Part shown: one piece after another, positions 46,581-55,496 of the stretch | Position numbering within the stretch: the stretch's first letter is position 1 | Layout of the letters: each line of letters begins with the position of its first letter | From: Brucella daejeonensis | GTDB lineage: Bacteria > Pseudomonadota > Alphaproteobacteria > Rhizobiales > Rhizobiaceae | DNA length: 64,000 nucleotides | Assembly (NCBI RefSeq): GCF_014199265.1 | Contig: NZ_JACIJG010000009.1 | Coordinates: forward strand, 62,001 to 126,000 | Direction: 5' to 3' | Notes under the pieces: generated by a model | The model's database searches: none | The model's input: only the letters and a program-made list of their open reading frames with translations | Told to the model about the DNA's origin: nothing | Made by a program: the position numbers and the translations under genes

Positions 46581-47752
46581 CGGATACCGATATCCTTCAG
46601 CGCGCCGTTAAAATTGGCTTCACATTCCGAATAACGATTGATGGCCGCGGGCACGTCGATCTTCGATAGAAAGTCGCGCAGATAAGCCTTTTTCTGCGGT
46701 TCGCGATTCCAGACACTGGCCTCGATATGCGGAAAGCCGACAAAGCCCAGCATCTCGCGCATGCGGTCATCGACGGCGATCATCAGCCCCGGAACACCCG
46801 ATTGCATACCGATAATCGTGCCGTGGAAACGACGGCTCAGGCCGAAATCCTGACTGGAAATCCAGCTACGCCATTTATGCGTATCGAAAAACACCAGATA
46901 ATCGCGCTTGCGCTGCCATTTTTCGGCGTGCTTGTATTCGGTCGGCGCGGTGATGCGGCTTGCCGCCTGATCATAGGCTTCCGCATGGTCATCGACAGCC
47001 ATGTTCATATTGTAGACGATCACTTCGTCCTGAATGACGTAGCTCGCAACACTGTCCTTTTCCAGAAGCGCATGGGCATCGACAATCGTGTCGGCCACGC
47101 TGCCGAGATAACCGCCGAAAGAAATCTTCTGCGCATCGGCAAGACCGGGATCGGCAAGACGGCTCAATGAGCGCTTCATCTGGTCGGGCGCATAATAAAG
47201 CGACGGACAACCGGTCGGGCGCACATATTTCATGCCCGCATCCTTGAGGAATTCAGCCGTAAAATGCCCGCGCGTGAGGAAAAAGCTTTCCTTGCGACGC
47301 AGGATTTCGAGGAAACGGCGTGTGCCCTCGGGCAATTCCTCTTTCAGGTTTTCCTTCTTCTGGATGCCTATACCCATCACGACGATCGGCATGTTCAGCT
47401 TTTCAAAGACGAAGGATTCCGTTGTCGCCGCATAGCCGGGGCGCAACAGGTTCGCCGATGCAAACAGGCACAGATCGAAGCTTTCATTGAGCTGCGCATA
47501 GGTGTCGGGCGAATTGAGGCTGTTGGCCAGATGCCAGAACGGCACATAGGTCACGTCATGGCCGCGCACGGAATTGGCCGCGCCCTCGCCGATCAGATAA
47601 TTGCCGGTATTGGCAATTTTCTTGACCTGATCGATCACATCCTTCTTCGTGCGGATGGGTTCGAAATAAGGGCGATGTTTGACGCTTGCCCCGGAAACGC
47701 TTTCGACAGTCCGCATCAGATAGGACGGGATGCCGGTGATCATTATGCGCAT
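46577..47752 (-). CDS. Polysaccharide pyruvyl transferase family protein (copy 2)
   Basis: 391 residues. YLIGEGAANSVRGHDVTYVPFW near the start, MPIVVMGIGIQKKENLKEELP, FFLTRGHFTAEFLKDAGMKYV, RPTGCPSLYYAPDQMK, and late RRFHGTIIGMQSGVPGLMIAVDD. This is the PF04230-type fold of enzymes that add ketal-linked pyruvate from phosphoenolpyruvate to sugars. Clearly paralogous to the neighbouring gene at 47811-48998. The sugar acceptor is not predictable. Confidence 0.88.
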   Translation of the reverse strand: MRIMITGIPSYLMRTVESVSGASVKHRPYFEPIRTKKDVIDQVKKIANTGNYLIGEGAANSVRGHDVTYVPFWHLANSLNSPDTYAQLNESFDLCLFASANLLRPGYAATTESFVFEKLNMPIVVMGIGIQKKENLKEELPEGTRRFLEILRRKESFFLTRGHFTAEFLKDAGMKYVRPTGCPSLYYAPDQMKRSLSRLADPGLADAQKISFGGYLGSVADTIVDAHALLEKDSVASYVIQDEVIVYNMNMAVDDHAEAYDQAASRITAPTEYKHAEKWQRKRDYLVFFDTHKWRSWISSQDFGLSRRFHGTIIGMQSGVPGLMIAVDDRMREMLGFVGFPHIEASVWNREPQKKAYLRDFLSKIDVPAAINRYSECEANFNGALKDIGIR

Positions 47753-47810
47753 GGTGATCCATCTTGGCTGGAGTTATAGAGCGGCACGGATCGGGAGTTA
47801 TCCCCCAGAA

Positions 47811-48998
47811 TTACCCAATGCCGATTTCTGAGAGCACGCCGCGAAAATTGCGTTCGCGTGCGGAATATTTCTCGACCACATCGGGAATGTTCATCGCCGC
47901 GATATGATCGCTCACGAAGGCGCGCCGGTCATTGGCGGCATTGAGATCGCGGGCATCGATCTTCGGCAGGCCGGAAAAATTCAGCATCTCGCGCATACGG
48001 TCATCGACGGCGACCATCAGGCTCGGCACGCCGGCCTGCATGGATATGACATTGCCGTGGAAGCGGCGCCCGAACGAGAAGTCCATGGCCGAGCACCAGG
48101 CCCGCCACTGGTTGGTGTCGAGGAAGGCATGAACCTTGATCTTCTTTTTCAGGTCGCCCGATCCCTTATAGGTGAGCGGCCCGACCAGTTCGCCAGTCGT
48201 CGAATCGTAGGCGCGGCCGTTTTCATCCGCTTCGAGCTGCATGTCGAAATGAAGAAGTTCGTCCTGCACGACATAGGCCGAGCGACCGTCATCGGAACCA
48301 AGCGCATTCATGTCGCCGATGGTTTCCAGTTCCGCGCCCATATAGCCGGTGAAGACGGTACGGCCTTCCCCGACCTTGACGTCGGCCAGACGCCGGATGG
48401 CCTTGCGCATATTGTCGGGGCGGAAATAGAGCGACGGGCAGCCGACCGGCTTGACGAAGGAAAAGCCCTGATCGCGCAGATAGCCTGCGGCATCCTCGCC
48501 GCGCGTCAAGAAATAATGCTCACGCCCCTTCAGCACTTCCAGAAGCTTCTTCGTGCCTTCCGGCAGTCCGTCGCCGCTCTCGATGTCGGGGCGATTCTGG
48601 ATGCCGATGCCCAGCATCACCACCGGCATGTTCAGTTGAGACAGAACCAGCGCCTCCGCCTCCGCCGAAAGCCCCTTGCGTAAGAGATTGGCACAGGTGA
48701 AGACGCAGATGTCGAATTCCTTGTTGATCTCGTCCAGACCAGTTCCGTTATTGATGCAATTATAAAGGTGCCAGAACGGCACGTGTTTCGCCGATGGCGA
48801 AAGAGCCGTCATCGCGCCCTCGCCGATCAGATAATTGCCGGTATTGCTGATGTTCTTCAGTTCCTGGATGAAATTATCCCTGGATTCGGAATCCCTCTGC
48901 TTTTCCGAATAATGGACCTGAGCCTTCTCCGCACGCTGGATGAGACGCGTCAGATGGCTTGGAATACCGGTCACGAGAATTCGTGGATTCTTGCTCAT
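47811..48998 (-). CDS. Polysaccharide pyruvyl transferase family protein (copy 1)
   Basis: 395 residues with the same order as its neighbour: GNYLIGEGAMTALSPSAKHV, MPVVMLGIGIQNRPDIESGD, YFLTRGEDAAGYLRDQGFSFV, KPVGCPSLYFRPDNMRK, FGRRFHGNVISMQAGVPSLM. It ends SARERNFRGVLSEIGIG, parallel to SECEANFNGALKDIGIR in the other copy, so the two arose by duplication. They likely pyruvylate two positions or two sugars of one glycan (inference). 32 bases after the large glycosyltransferase gene. Confidence 0.88.
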   Translation of the reverse strand: MSKNPRILVTGIPSHLTRLIQRAEKAQVHYSEKQRDSESRDNFIQELKNISNTGNYLIGEGAMTALSPSAKHVPFWHLYNCINNGTGLDEINKEFDICVFTCANLLRKGLSAEAEALVLSQLNMPVVMLGIGIQNRPDIESGDGLPEGTKKLLEVLKGREHYFLTRGEDAAGYLRDQGFSFVKPVGCPSLYFRPDNMRKAIRRLADVKVGEGRTVFTGYMGAELETIGDMNALGSDDGRSAYVVQDELLHFDMQLEADENGRAYDSTTGELVGPLTYKGSGDLKKKIKVHAFLDTNQWRAWCSAMDFSFGRRFHGNVISMQAGVPSLMVAVDDRMREMLNFSGLPKIDARDLNAANDRRAFVSDHIAAMNIPDVVEKYSARERNFRGVLSEIGIG

Positions 48999-49030
48999 AG
49001 GTTGCCTTTCTGCACTGTGCTCCGACCTAT

Positions 49031-51718
49031 TCAGGCGACTGCGCGGCCGGGGAGGACGGCTGCGGCGGTGCTGACATCATCGGGAATTTGCGGCGACGTG
49101 CGCCGGGACTTCGGGTAGACGGGGCTGATCTTGTTCGCCCAGTCCGTGAACTCGGAGAAAGCCGCGCTCCATGTGCGGTGAGCCGCTGCCGCAAGCGCGC
49201 CTTCGGCTGTGCGCTGCAATGCTTCGCGGTCCTGCGCCAGTATGGTCAGGATGCGCGTCATGTCGGACACGATCTGCGCATCGTTGCCGTTGCGGATGAG
49301 AATACCGTCGCGGCCATGGTTGATCAGCTCATCGACGGCCCCGACAGCGGTCGCAACCGGCACGCAACCAAGCTGCTGCGCTTCGGCAATCATCAGCGGC
49401 GCACCTTCCCAGCGCGACGGCATGAGGAGCACATCGGCCCATGCCAGATGGTTCGCGATGTCCCTGCCGTCAAAGACGGGGGGCGAGACTTTCACACCCG
49501 CTTCCTTCAGGCGCGTCATCCATGATGCGCTCGGGTCGTCGGAAAGGATTTCCCCACCGATGGCCTGCGCCTCGAAAGGAATGCCCTGCTCCTTGAGCTT
49601 CACGATGGCATCGTGCAGGCGGTCGATCCCCTTCTGACGGTCGAGACGTCCCATATAGAGGATGCGCATGGGCTCGTTCTTGCGAATCTTTTTGCGCGAT
49701 TCGGTCACTTCGGCGCGCAATTCCTCATCGATGGAGAAGCTTGCGCCGTTCGGCACCGAGAAAACCTTCTCGAAAGGCACACCGAAACTGTGCAGATAAA
49801 TCTTCAACTGATCCGAACAGGTGAGGAAGGCGTCATAAGCATGTTCGAAGGCGATCCCCGCATAGGGTTGCCCGGCCGGGCGACGGAATACGGTCTCGTC
49901 CACCACATGCAGATAGCAGGCCGTTCGTGTGCCCTCCGAGCGAAGCTTGCCCATCAGCGGATGCGCGGCCATGACATGGTTGTTCACCACCAGATCGAAG
50001 CCTGAAAGCTGGCCGCGCAGGATGCTCCAGTCCAGCGGATGATCCTCGGTAATGAAATCCTGCCCCAGAAAGCGGTTCGTATCGCCCCAGGCGGGAATAC
50101 CGTCCTTCCAGAAATGGAGATAGTCGAAGGACTGGTCGAACTCGTCGAGCACGTCCATGCGCTCGTTTCCAAGCACGAAAAGATGGGTTTCAAAACCCTG
50201 GTTCTTCAGTTCCCGCCCCGCGGCATAGGCAACCTTTTCGGCCCCGCCGAAGGATGCGTTCGGCACCAGCACCGCCGCCGTCTTCCTTCCGGTGGAATTA
50301 TGACCGAGGGGCAGAACCGGCCCGCCGCCAAGCTCGTTGCGCAGCACCTGATACATTTCCGACAGGGCGGGCAGGCGACGCGGGCGCCATGTCCACCGGG
50401 TCGCGGCGCTCTGCTTCAGCGGGTTTGTGGCAATCGACGTTACCAGATTGAGCATGGACTGTTCGGGCCGGGACAATGCCCGGCGTTGACGCACACGCGG
50501 GAACGGGAAACGCACTTTCATGCGCGCCGATGTCGGCCATAATTGCTGGGTGCCCAGCGACGAGAACCAGTCCAGCGCATCGTTTTCGATGATATCGCGG
50601 ATCAGCCTCGTCGAAACGAAGATCAGGTCGGCGTGAGGCTGGCGTGCGCCGGAGGGCATGAGTTCCGTATCGATACGCCGCTCGCCTTCGACATTGGTCA
50701 GTTCCACGAAGACGACATTGGCCTGCTCCGCGAGTTTCTCCAGCCGCGACAGGATGTTTGGCAAGAGTCGCGAACGGGCAAGAAGCTTCAGCGTCTCGGT
50801 GTTAGACGAGGCAAGGAACGGCGGAAAGTGGAAATTGTCCGGCTCTGAAGCGCTGCCCCAGAATGCACGGATGGCATCATCGAATTTGAGATCGGTGGTG
50901 CCGAGGCTGAGATCGGTGAAGAGACTGACTGTTCCCTCACCCGCGCGGATTACACCATAGCGCGGACATTCCTCATGCTCGAAACCGACAAGCGTGGGCC
51001 TGCGAAACAGCGCCTTGTGCCGCTTGCGAAGAAAATTGATGGAGCCCGAGCGGTCGCGATTGGCTTCCTTGAAGCGGCTCTCGGCTCGCAGGCGATATTC
51101 GAAGCCGGTATCGTGACAAGGTGTGCCGACAAAGCCCGCCTCGATGGCCGAGAGCCAGAATTCCCAATCCTCGAACCCGTTCTGGCGGTCGTCGTCGAAG
51201 CGCACGCCACTGCGGAACACCTCAGCGGAGATCATCGAACCGGTATCGCAGATATTGTCGGTGATGCAGTGGATGAGCCGCGAATAGCTGTCGCCGTAAT
51301 GGGCGCGCCAGTTGACGGAGAATGTATCGATATTGGTGTAGACCCAGCCTGCATCGCTCGCCAGCAGCCTGCGGTAGAGCGTATCGATCGTATGCGGCTG
51401 GACGCGATTATCCGCATCGACGAAATAGACGGCTTTGACGTCCGGCATTTCCTCCAGAATGTACTCGATGGCACGATTGCGCGCGCCGCCGGGGCCTGCA
51501 TTCTCGCCGAAGATCACGTGAATGTTCGGATGCGCCGCCGCATAGAGCGTCAGACTGTCGAACACTTCCCGTCGCGGGTCGCCGTCCACCGACACGACGA
51601 TCTGTATCTGGAAAACCGTTTCCGATGCCAGCACGGTTTCCAGCGCTTCGAGCGCCAGCGCCGCATGCCCGTATAACGGCATGGCAACGACGATCAAATC
51701 CTTCGATCTATCGTACAT
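49031..51718 (-). CDS. Two-domain glycosyltransferase (GT2 N-terminal, GT4 C-terminal)
   Basis: 895 residues. GT-A half (about 1-330): VVAMPLYGHAALALEALE, IQIVVSVDGD, GENAGPGGARNRAIEYI, and the metal-binding VYFVDADNRVQPHTID. A middle region leads to a GT-B half (about 480-860): VPNASFGGAEKVAYAAGREL, ILYMGRLDRQKGIDRLHDAI, and the EX7E-type MPSRWEGAPLMIAEAQQL with VGAVDELINHGRDGILI. Two active sites suggest it adds two sugars in sequence. No membrane segment. Start overlaps the upstream gene by 11 bases. Confidence 0.9.
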   Translation of the reverse strand: MYDRSKDLIVVAMPLYGHAALALEALETVLASETVFQIQIVVSVDGDPRREVFDSLTLYAAAHPNIHVIFGENAGPGGARNRAIEYILEEMPDVKAVYFVDADNRVQPHTIDTLYRRLLASDAGWVYTNIDTFSVNWRAHYGDSYSRLIHCITDNICDTGSMISAEVFRSGVRFDDDRQNGFEDWEFWLSAIEAGFVGTPCHDTGFEYRLRAESRFKEANRDRSGSINFLRKRHKALFRRPTLVGFEHEECPRYGVIRAGEGTVSLFTDLSLGTTDLKFDDAIRAFWGSASEPDNFHFPPFLASSNTETLKLLARSRLLPNILSRLEKLAEQANVVFVELTNVEGERRIDTELMPSGARQPHADLIFVSTRLIRDIIENDALDWFSSLGTQQLWPTSARMKVRFPFPRVRQRRALSRPEQSMLNLVTSIATNPLKQSAATRWTWRPRRLPALSEMYQVLRNELGGGPVLPLGHNSTGRKTAAVLVPNASFGGAEKVAYAAGRELKNQGFETHLFVLGNERMDVLDEFDQSFDYLHFWKDGIPAWGDTNRFLGQDFITEDHPLDWSILRGQLSGFDLVVNNHVMAAHPLMGKLRSEGTRTACYLHVVDETVFRRPAGQPYAGIAFEHAYDAFLTCSDQLKIYLHSFGVPFEKVFSVPNGASFSIDEELRAEVTESRKKIRKNEPMRILYMGRLDRQKGIDRLHDAIVKLKEQGIPFEAQAIGGEILSDDPSASWMTRLKEAGVKVSPPVFDGRDIANHLAWADVLLMPSRWEGAPLMIAEAQQLGCVPVATAVGAVDELINHGRDGILIRNGNDAQIVSDMTRILTILAQDREALQRTAEGALAAAAHRTWSAAFSEFTDWANKISPVYPKSRRTSPQIPDDVSTAAAVLPGRAVA

Positions 51719-53219
51719 TGGCAGCCTCTTTGGCTGGTTCCTGAACGGAACTGGCCTCGATGTGCTTGACCAGGCGGAAGTTGAACACCTTGAGCCAGGA
51801 GAAATCGACGGAATCCCCTGCCGCCTTGCTCAACACGACCAGGTCCATGGTGCGATCGATCGGTTCCTCCAGCATGAAATTGATGTCGATCGGACGGTTG
51901 GGAGCAACTTCCGACCAGCCACTGAACAGCACCTGGTTCCGGCGGCGGTCGAGATTGGCGATAGCACCGATCTCCTCCTTAACATCCGAAGCCAGATTGA
52001 CCAGAAGCAGGCCTACCGCACAGGGCTTGCCTTCAGGGTGATCGATCACGGCGCGCGCCGATATGCGGATCGTGCCCGGCGCCACCACCCGGCGGATCGC
52101 AGCCGCGGTGATCCCCTCCTCGAGCGGATGGCAACCGATGGCATCCTCATGTTCCAGGAAACGCACCGTCGGGAAATCGGGAGTAAGCGGCGTAACCGAC
52201 ACGTCCGCCACATTGCGCAGCAGTTCGACCGGCAGGCGATAATCGTCCACCTTGCGACCGTTGATGAGCGAAGTCGGCACGATGGCGTTGGGCAGCGATG
52301 CCGGCCGCACGCCGGGCAAGCCGGTGAAAATACGTAAAGCCAGCGGGCGCATGTCCAGATCGCCATGCGGTATGCGCGCGCGCGCGGCATAGCGCTCATT
52401 GGCTATAACATTGCCGAGCGACAGTTCCGGCGGGACGCCGCCCGTCGCGGAAATGCGCAGCCGCAGGGTGCGGTGACTACCGTCGCAGGCTTTGGGGAGG
52501 GAAAAGAAATTCCACTCCGAATGAAGCTTTGCATATGGCACAAGCCACTCGGCGATCCCCTCGCCGTTTTCAAGATAATCCAGTGTGATGATCAGCTGGC
52601 CGTTACGGTTTGCGGGCAAATCACGGAAATGCAGCGCAAATCCCGAGACGGCATAGCTCGAAACCGGGAAGAGCTGCTCGATTTCCGATTCGCGCAGCAA
52701 GCGGGCAAAACCTTCGTCCTTGGGATCGACCAAAGGCGCATGGCTGAAAATTTCGGTCGAGGAATCCCAGTTGCGCGCGTGGAACGCATCTTCGATTGCC
52801 CGATAGTTCTCAAACATCGTCTCGCGCTCGCGGCGCAGCATGGCAAGCTCGGCGTGAACCTTGCTCACGTGACCGACGAGCCTGTCCAGACTGCCTTCAA
52901 GCAGTTGGGCGACCAGCAAAGGCACCGATTCTGGCGCCGCGTCATCGATGCGTATGATGGGCAGTTCGGGAACGGTGCTCAGGCGATAAAGCTGCGGCAA
53001 AACCTGTTTCAGCTCATCCTCGCCCTCCTGCGAGGCGGCAACCGCAAGGAGGGGGAATGTGTTTGCCAGACGAAGCCGTTTTCCATCGCCTTCCACGAAA
53101 GCGGTCAGTTCGCCCAGAGAGGTCGCTTCCAACGCTTCGCGATCGCGCATGGAAGCTATGGCATACCGGCGGGATTTCCGCGCCGAGATCGCAGGAAGTG
53201 GTGTGCTCAACATAATCAT
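51708..53219 (-). CDS. Large protein of unknown function in the glycan operon (possible DUF6212)
   Basis: 503 residues from ATG 53219; a TTG at 53291 would extend it, but that TTG lies in a TTGACA promoter-like motif, and ribosome-binding signals are weak for all starts (53213 also possible). Helical part with LEGSLDRLVGHVSKVHAELAML, then beta-rich segments such as YAVSGFALHFRDLPANRNGQ, WNFFSLPKACDGSHRTLRLRI and NQVLFSGWSEVAPNRPIDI that look like jelly-roll domains. I think it belongs to DUF6212, from memory. First gene of a leftward operon of six; possibly a glycan-binding or assembly factor (inference). Confidence 0.72.
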   Translation of the reverse strand: MIMLSTPLPAISARKSRRYAIASMRDREALEATSLGELTAFVEGDGKRLRLANTFPLLAVAASQEGEDELKQVLPQLYRLSTVPELPIIRIDDAAPESVPLLVAQLLEGSLDRLVGHVSKVHAELAMLRRERETMFENYRAIEDAFHARNWDSSTEIFSHAPLVDPKDEGFARLLRESEIEQLFPVSSYAVSGFALHFRDLPANRNGQLIITLDYLENGEGIAEWLVPYAKLHSEWNFFSLPKACDGSHRTLRLRISATGGVPPELSLGNVIANERYAARARIPHGDLDMRPLALRIFTGLPGVRPASLPNAIVPTSLINGRKVDDYRLPVELLRNVADVSVTPLTPDFPTVRFLEHEDAIGCHPLEEGITAAAIRRVVAPGTIRISARAVIDHPEGKPCAVGLLLVNLASDVKEEIGAIANLDRRRNQVLFSGWSEVAPNRPIDINFMLEEPIDRTMDLVVLSKAAGDSVDFSWLKVFNFRLVKHIEASSVQEPAKEAANVR

Positions 53220-53262
53220 CCATTGTGTGGGGGCCGGTTGGGAGGTTCGGCCTGCAAGCACA

Positions 53263-53291
53263 ATGAGAAAATACAGATCAAGTATTGTCAA
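53263..53291 (-). promoter_or_regulatory. Possible promoter of the leftward glycan operon
   Basis: On the minus strand TTGACA (53286-53291) is followed after 17 bases by TCTCAT (53263-53268), a perfect -35 and a moderate -10. A TTCAAAATTTGAA palindrome lies about 55 bases further upstream. Confidence 0.45.
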
Positions 53292-53345
53292 CCGCCATAC
53301 AGCATCAACTATATGATAATATTACGAATATTTGGGTATGATTTA

Positions 53346-53360
53346 ATTCAAAATTTGAAG
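53346..53360. promoter_or_regulatory. MarR-type operator candidate 1 (leftward glycan operon)
   Basis: ATTCAAAATTTGAAG, with the 13-base core TTCAAAATTTGAA identical to the site before the MarR gene at 55323-55337. It sits in the 240-base AT-rich gap between the GT4 gene and the operon starting at 53219. Confidence 0.65.
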
Positions 53361-53461
53361 CAATGTCAAAATATATTAATACGTTTACGTAAACACGCAG
53401 AAATACGGCACTTTATATTTTACATCATATCATTGCGTGCCCGATTGTCGCCACAGACTGA

Positions 53462-54682
53462 CTATCGGCCATTCAATACTGCATCGATCAAGGTTTTTTG
53501 CTGCTGTAAACATTTCGACAACCTGAACCGATTTTCGACGGTTCTCCGTGCCGCCGCCCGCATCTGAAGGCAGGCATCCGGGTCGCGCAGAACGTTCATG
53601 ATCGCTTCGGCCAGCGCGTCACTGTCGAAAAACGGCACGAGCAGGCCGTTCTGCCCGGAACGGATGACTTCGCGTACCGGCGGCGTATCCGAGCCGATGA
53701 TGAGCGCGCCGCACGCCATGGCCTCGACCACCGACCACGACAGGACGAAGGGGTAAGTGAGATAGATATGGGCGGTGGATATCTGATAAAGCTTGCGCAA
53801 TTGCACGTGCGGAATGGTGCCGGGAAAAACGACCCGGTCGGGCGGCAAATCTACCGTCTTCAGCAGATGCTCGCGCCATGAACCGCCGCCGGGTGGCGGC
53901 GTTCCGTAGCTCACCCCGTCTCCGCCGACGAAGACGAAAACCGCATCATCGTTCTGCCGAATGACTTTGGCCGCCGCTTCCAGCGCCTGCGGGAATCCCC
54001 GATAAGGCTCCAGATCGCGGGCCACGAAAGTGATCACCCGCGATTCTCCGGCTTTCAGGACCCGCCCGTCCGGCAACTGGATCGAGGCGTGACGGTCGGG
54101 GTAGAAGAGCTTGGTGTCGACACCCTCATGCACCACGGCAATCCGGTTCTGCACCGAGCGCGGGTAAAGGCTTTTCTGCCAATGGGTGGGGCTCAGCCCC
54201 CCATCGATCGCTTCGAGCGTCACGAGCTGGGCCATATTCCGCAGCCGAAGCCTTTTATGCGTTTCGATATTGGGACGATCACCGGGAGCGAATCCCACAT
54301 CCGCGCCCTGGGCACGATAGAAAAACTCGCAATAACCAAGAGCGGGCGCTGCGGGCAGCACGTCCTTTACGAACATCATGCTGCCCCAACCTATGTGACC
54401 GACGACGATGTCGGGTGACTGACCATGACGGACCATTGATTCGAGTGTCTCCGCCACGCGGTACCCGATCCTCGTATGATGATCGGGTACTTCGAGATAC
54501 CGGGCCATTGCACCGCCGGTGCGGGGGCCGGATTCCACTCTGTGACGGATGACGCGGACCGCTGGGAGGCGACGATCCACTGTCTCGCAAATCAGGCTTA
54601 CATCATGTCCGCTCGTCGCCAGATTTTCGGCCAGTGCAGCAAACTGACCAAAACCACGCCTGTGCACGAATGCTATACGCAT
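53462..54682 (-). CDS. GT4 family glycosyltransferase
   Basis: 406 residues, GT-B fold. N-terminal MRIAFVHRRGFGQFAALAENLA, PDIVVGHIGWGSMMFVKDVL, VHEGVDTKLFYPDRHASI, FVARDLEPYRGFPQALEAA, and the EX7E-type FVLSWSVVEAMACGALIIGSD with PPVREVIRSGQNGLLVPF. It transfers a sugar from a nucleotide donor to a glycan in the cytosol. It follows the MarR gene by 45 bases on the same strand, so it is likely co-expressed with it. Confidence 0.9.
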   Translation of the reverse strand: MRIAFVHRRGFGQFAALAENLATSGHDVSLICETVDRRLPAVRVIRHRVESGPRTGGAMARYLEVPDHHTRIGYRVAETLESMVRHGQSPDIVVGHIGWGSMMFVKDVLPAAPALGYCEFFYRAQGADVGFAPGDRPNIETHKRLRLRNMAQLVTLEAIDGGLSPTHWQKSLYPRSVQNRIAVVHEGVDTKLFYPDRHASIQLPDGRVLKAGESRVITFVARDLEPYRGFPQALEAAAKVIRQNDDAVFVFVGGDGVSYGTPPPGGGSWREHLLKTVDLPPDRVVFPGTIPHVQLRKLYQISTAHIYLTYPFVLSWSVVEAMACGALIIGSDTPPVREVIRSGQNGLLVPFFDSDALAEAIMNVLRDPDACLQMRAAARRTVENRFRLSKCLQQQKTLIDAVLNGR

Positions 54683-54727
54683 GTTACAAAACGTGCTCGA
54701 CGGGAAGCCAAAAGACGGCGCGGCACA

Positions 54728-55297
54728 TCAAATGCCATAACGTGCGGCATTGCCCCACACGAGTTCAAGTCTGTGTAGGGTCTGATAGGCGATCTCCAGA
54801 TTACGCAGATCGTCATCGTCACGGGTGAGAATATGGTTGTAGGTCCGGCTTGCATTCCGCAAGCTGGCGCACAGCCTTTCACCCTTTTCCGTCAGGCGGA
54901 TACGTGCGGATCGTTTGTCTCTTTGCGAGGCTACGCGATCGACATAGCCGCCATCCGTAAGCTGCTTGAGATAATAGGAAATGTTGGATCCGACATAATG
55001 TCCGCGATCCAGCAATTCACCAACGGTGAGTTCGACATCGCCGATAGCCATCAGAACCAGTGTCTGGGCCGGACCGATATCTTCCACACCTAATTTCGTC
55101 AGCTCTGTTTTCAGCAAACTCACAAAGCGGCGGTTTACTCGTTCTATCATCCGGGCCAGTTCGAAATGCGTAATGACAACTGTATGGGCCGGACGTCTGC
55201 GTTCCTGTTTTTCGGCGCTAACTTCAGGGAAATCAACGGCTGTGAAGCCGTCAACTGATGTTTCGACTTCCACTCCCTCGTGTAGAAGTTTTTGCAT
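54728..55297 (-). CDS. MarR family regulator of the glycan locus (ExpG/LdtR-like)
   Basis: 189 residues. An N-terminal extension of about 40 residues precedes a winged helix: FELARMIERVNRRFVSLLKTEL, IGPAQTLVLMAIGDVELTVGEL, HYVGSNISYYLKQLTDGGYVDR, and wing SQRDKRSARIRLTEKGERLC. GGAGAG lies just before the ATG. Rhizobial relatives of this size control exopolysaccharide (ExpG/WggR) or cell-wall genes (LdtR). Its place between a GT operon and a type I exporter, and shared palindromes in the three promoter regions, point to locus control (inference). Confidence 0.88.
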   Translation of the reverse strand: MQKLLHEGVEVETSVDGFTAVDFPEVSAEKQERRRPAHTVVITHFELARMIERVNRRFVSLLKTELTKLGVEDIGPAQTLVLMAIGDVELTVGELLDRGHYVGSNISYYLKQLTDGGYVDRVASQRDKRSARIRLTEKGERLCASLRNASRTYNHILTRDDDDLRNLEIAYQTLHRLELVWGNAARYGI

Positions 55298-55496
55298 CTT
55301 TTGCTCTCCATTTTCAATTTTACTTCAAAATTTGAAGAAATTTCCGGTTATATTTTCTTGCCTCCTTTCGCATTTCCCCGCCGTAAGAACCTTTTTTCTG
55401 TCACATTCTCTGCAGTATTACTTTACTGAACTTGAGAACTAGCACACAGTTTTTAGGGATATCCGCCACCTGTGACCATTCCAAGGCAGATAGCGT
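55298..55496. promoter_or_regulatory. Divergent control region with MarR-type operator candidate 2
   Basis: The AT-rich gap between the MarR gene and the secretion ATPase. ACTTCAAAATTTGAAG (55322-55337) is a near-perfect palindrome that shares the core TTCAAAATTTGAA with 53347-53359. It lies 26 bases before the MarR start and next to a TAAAAT (minus strand, 55317-55322), so autoregulation is likely. Confidence 0.65.

Noticed and set aside
53220-53291. N-terminal extension of the unknown glycan-operon protein from a TTG
   Set aside because: The TTG belongs to TTGACA, a good -35 element, and the added residues look like translated promoter sequence.
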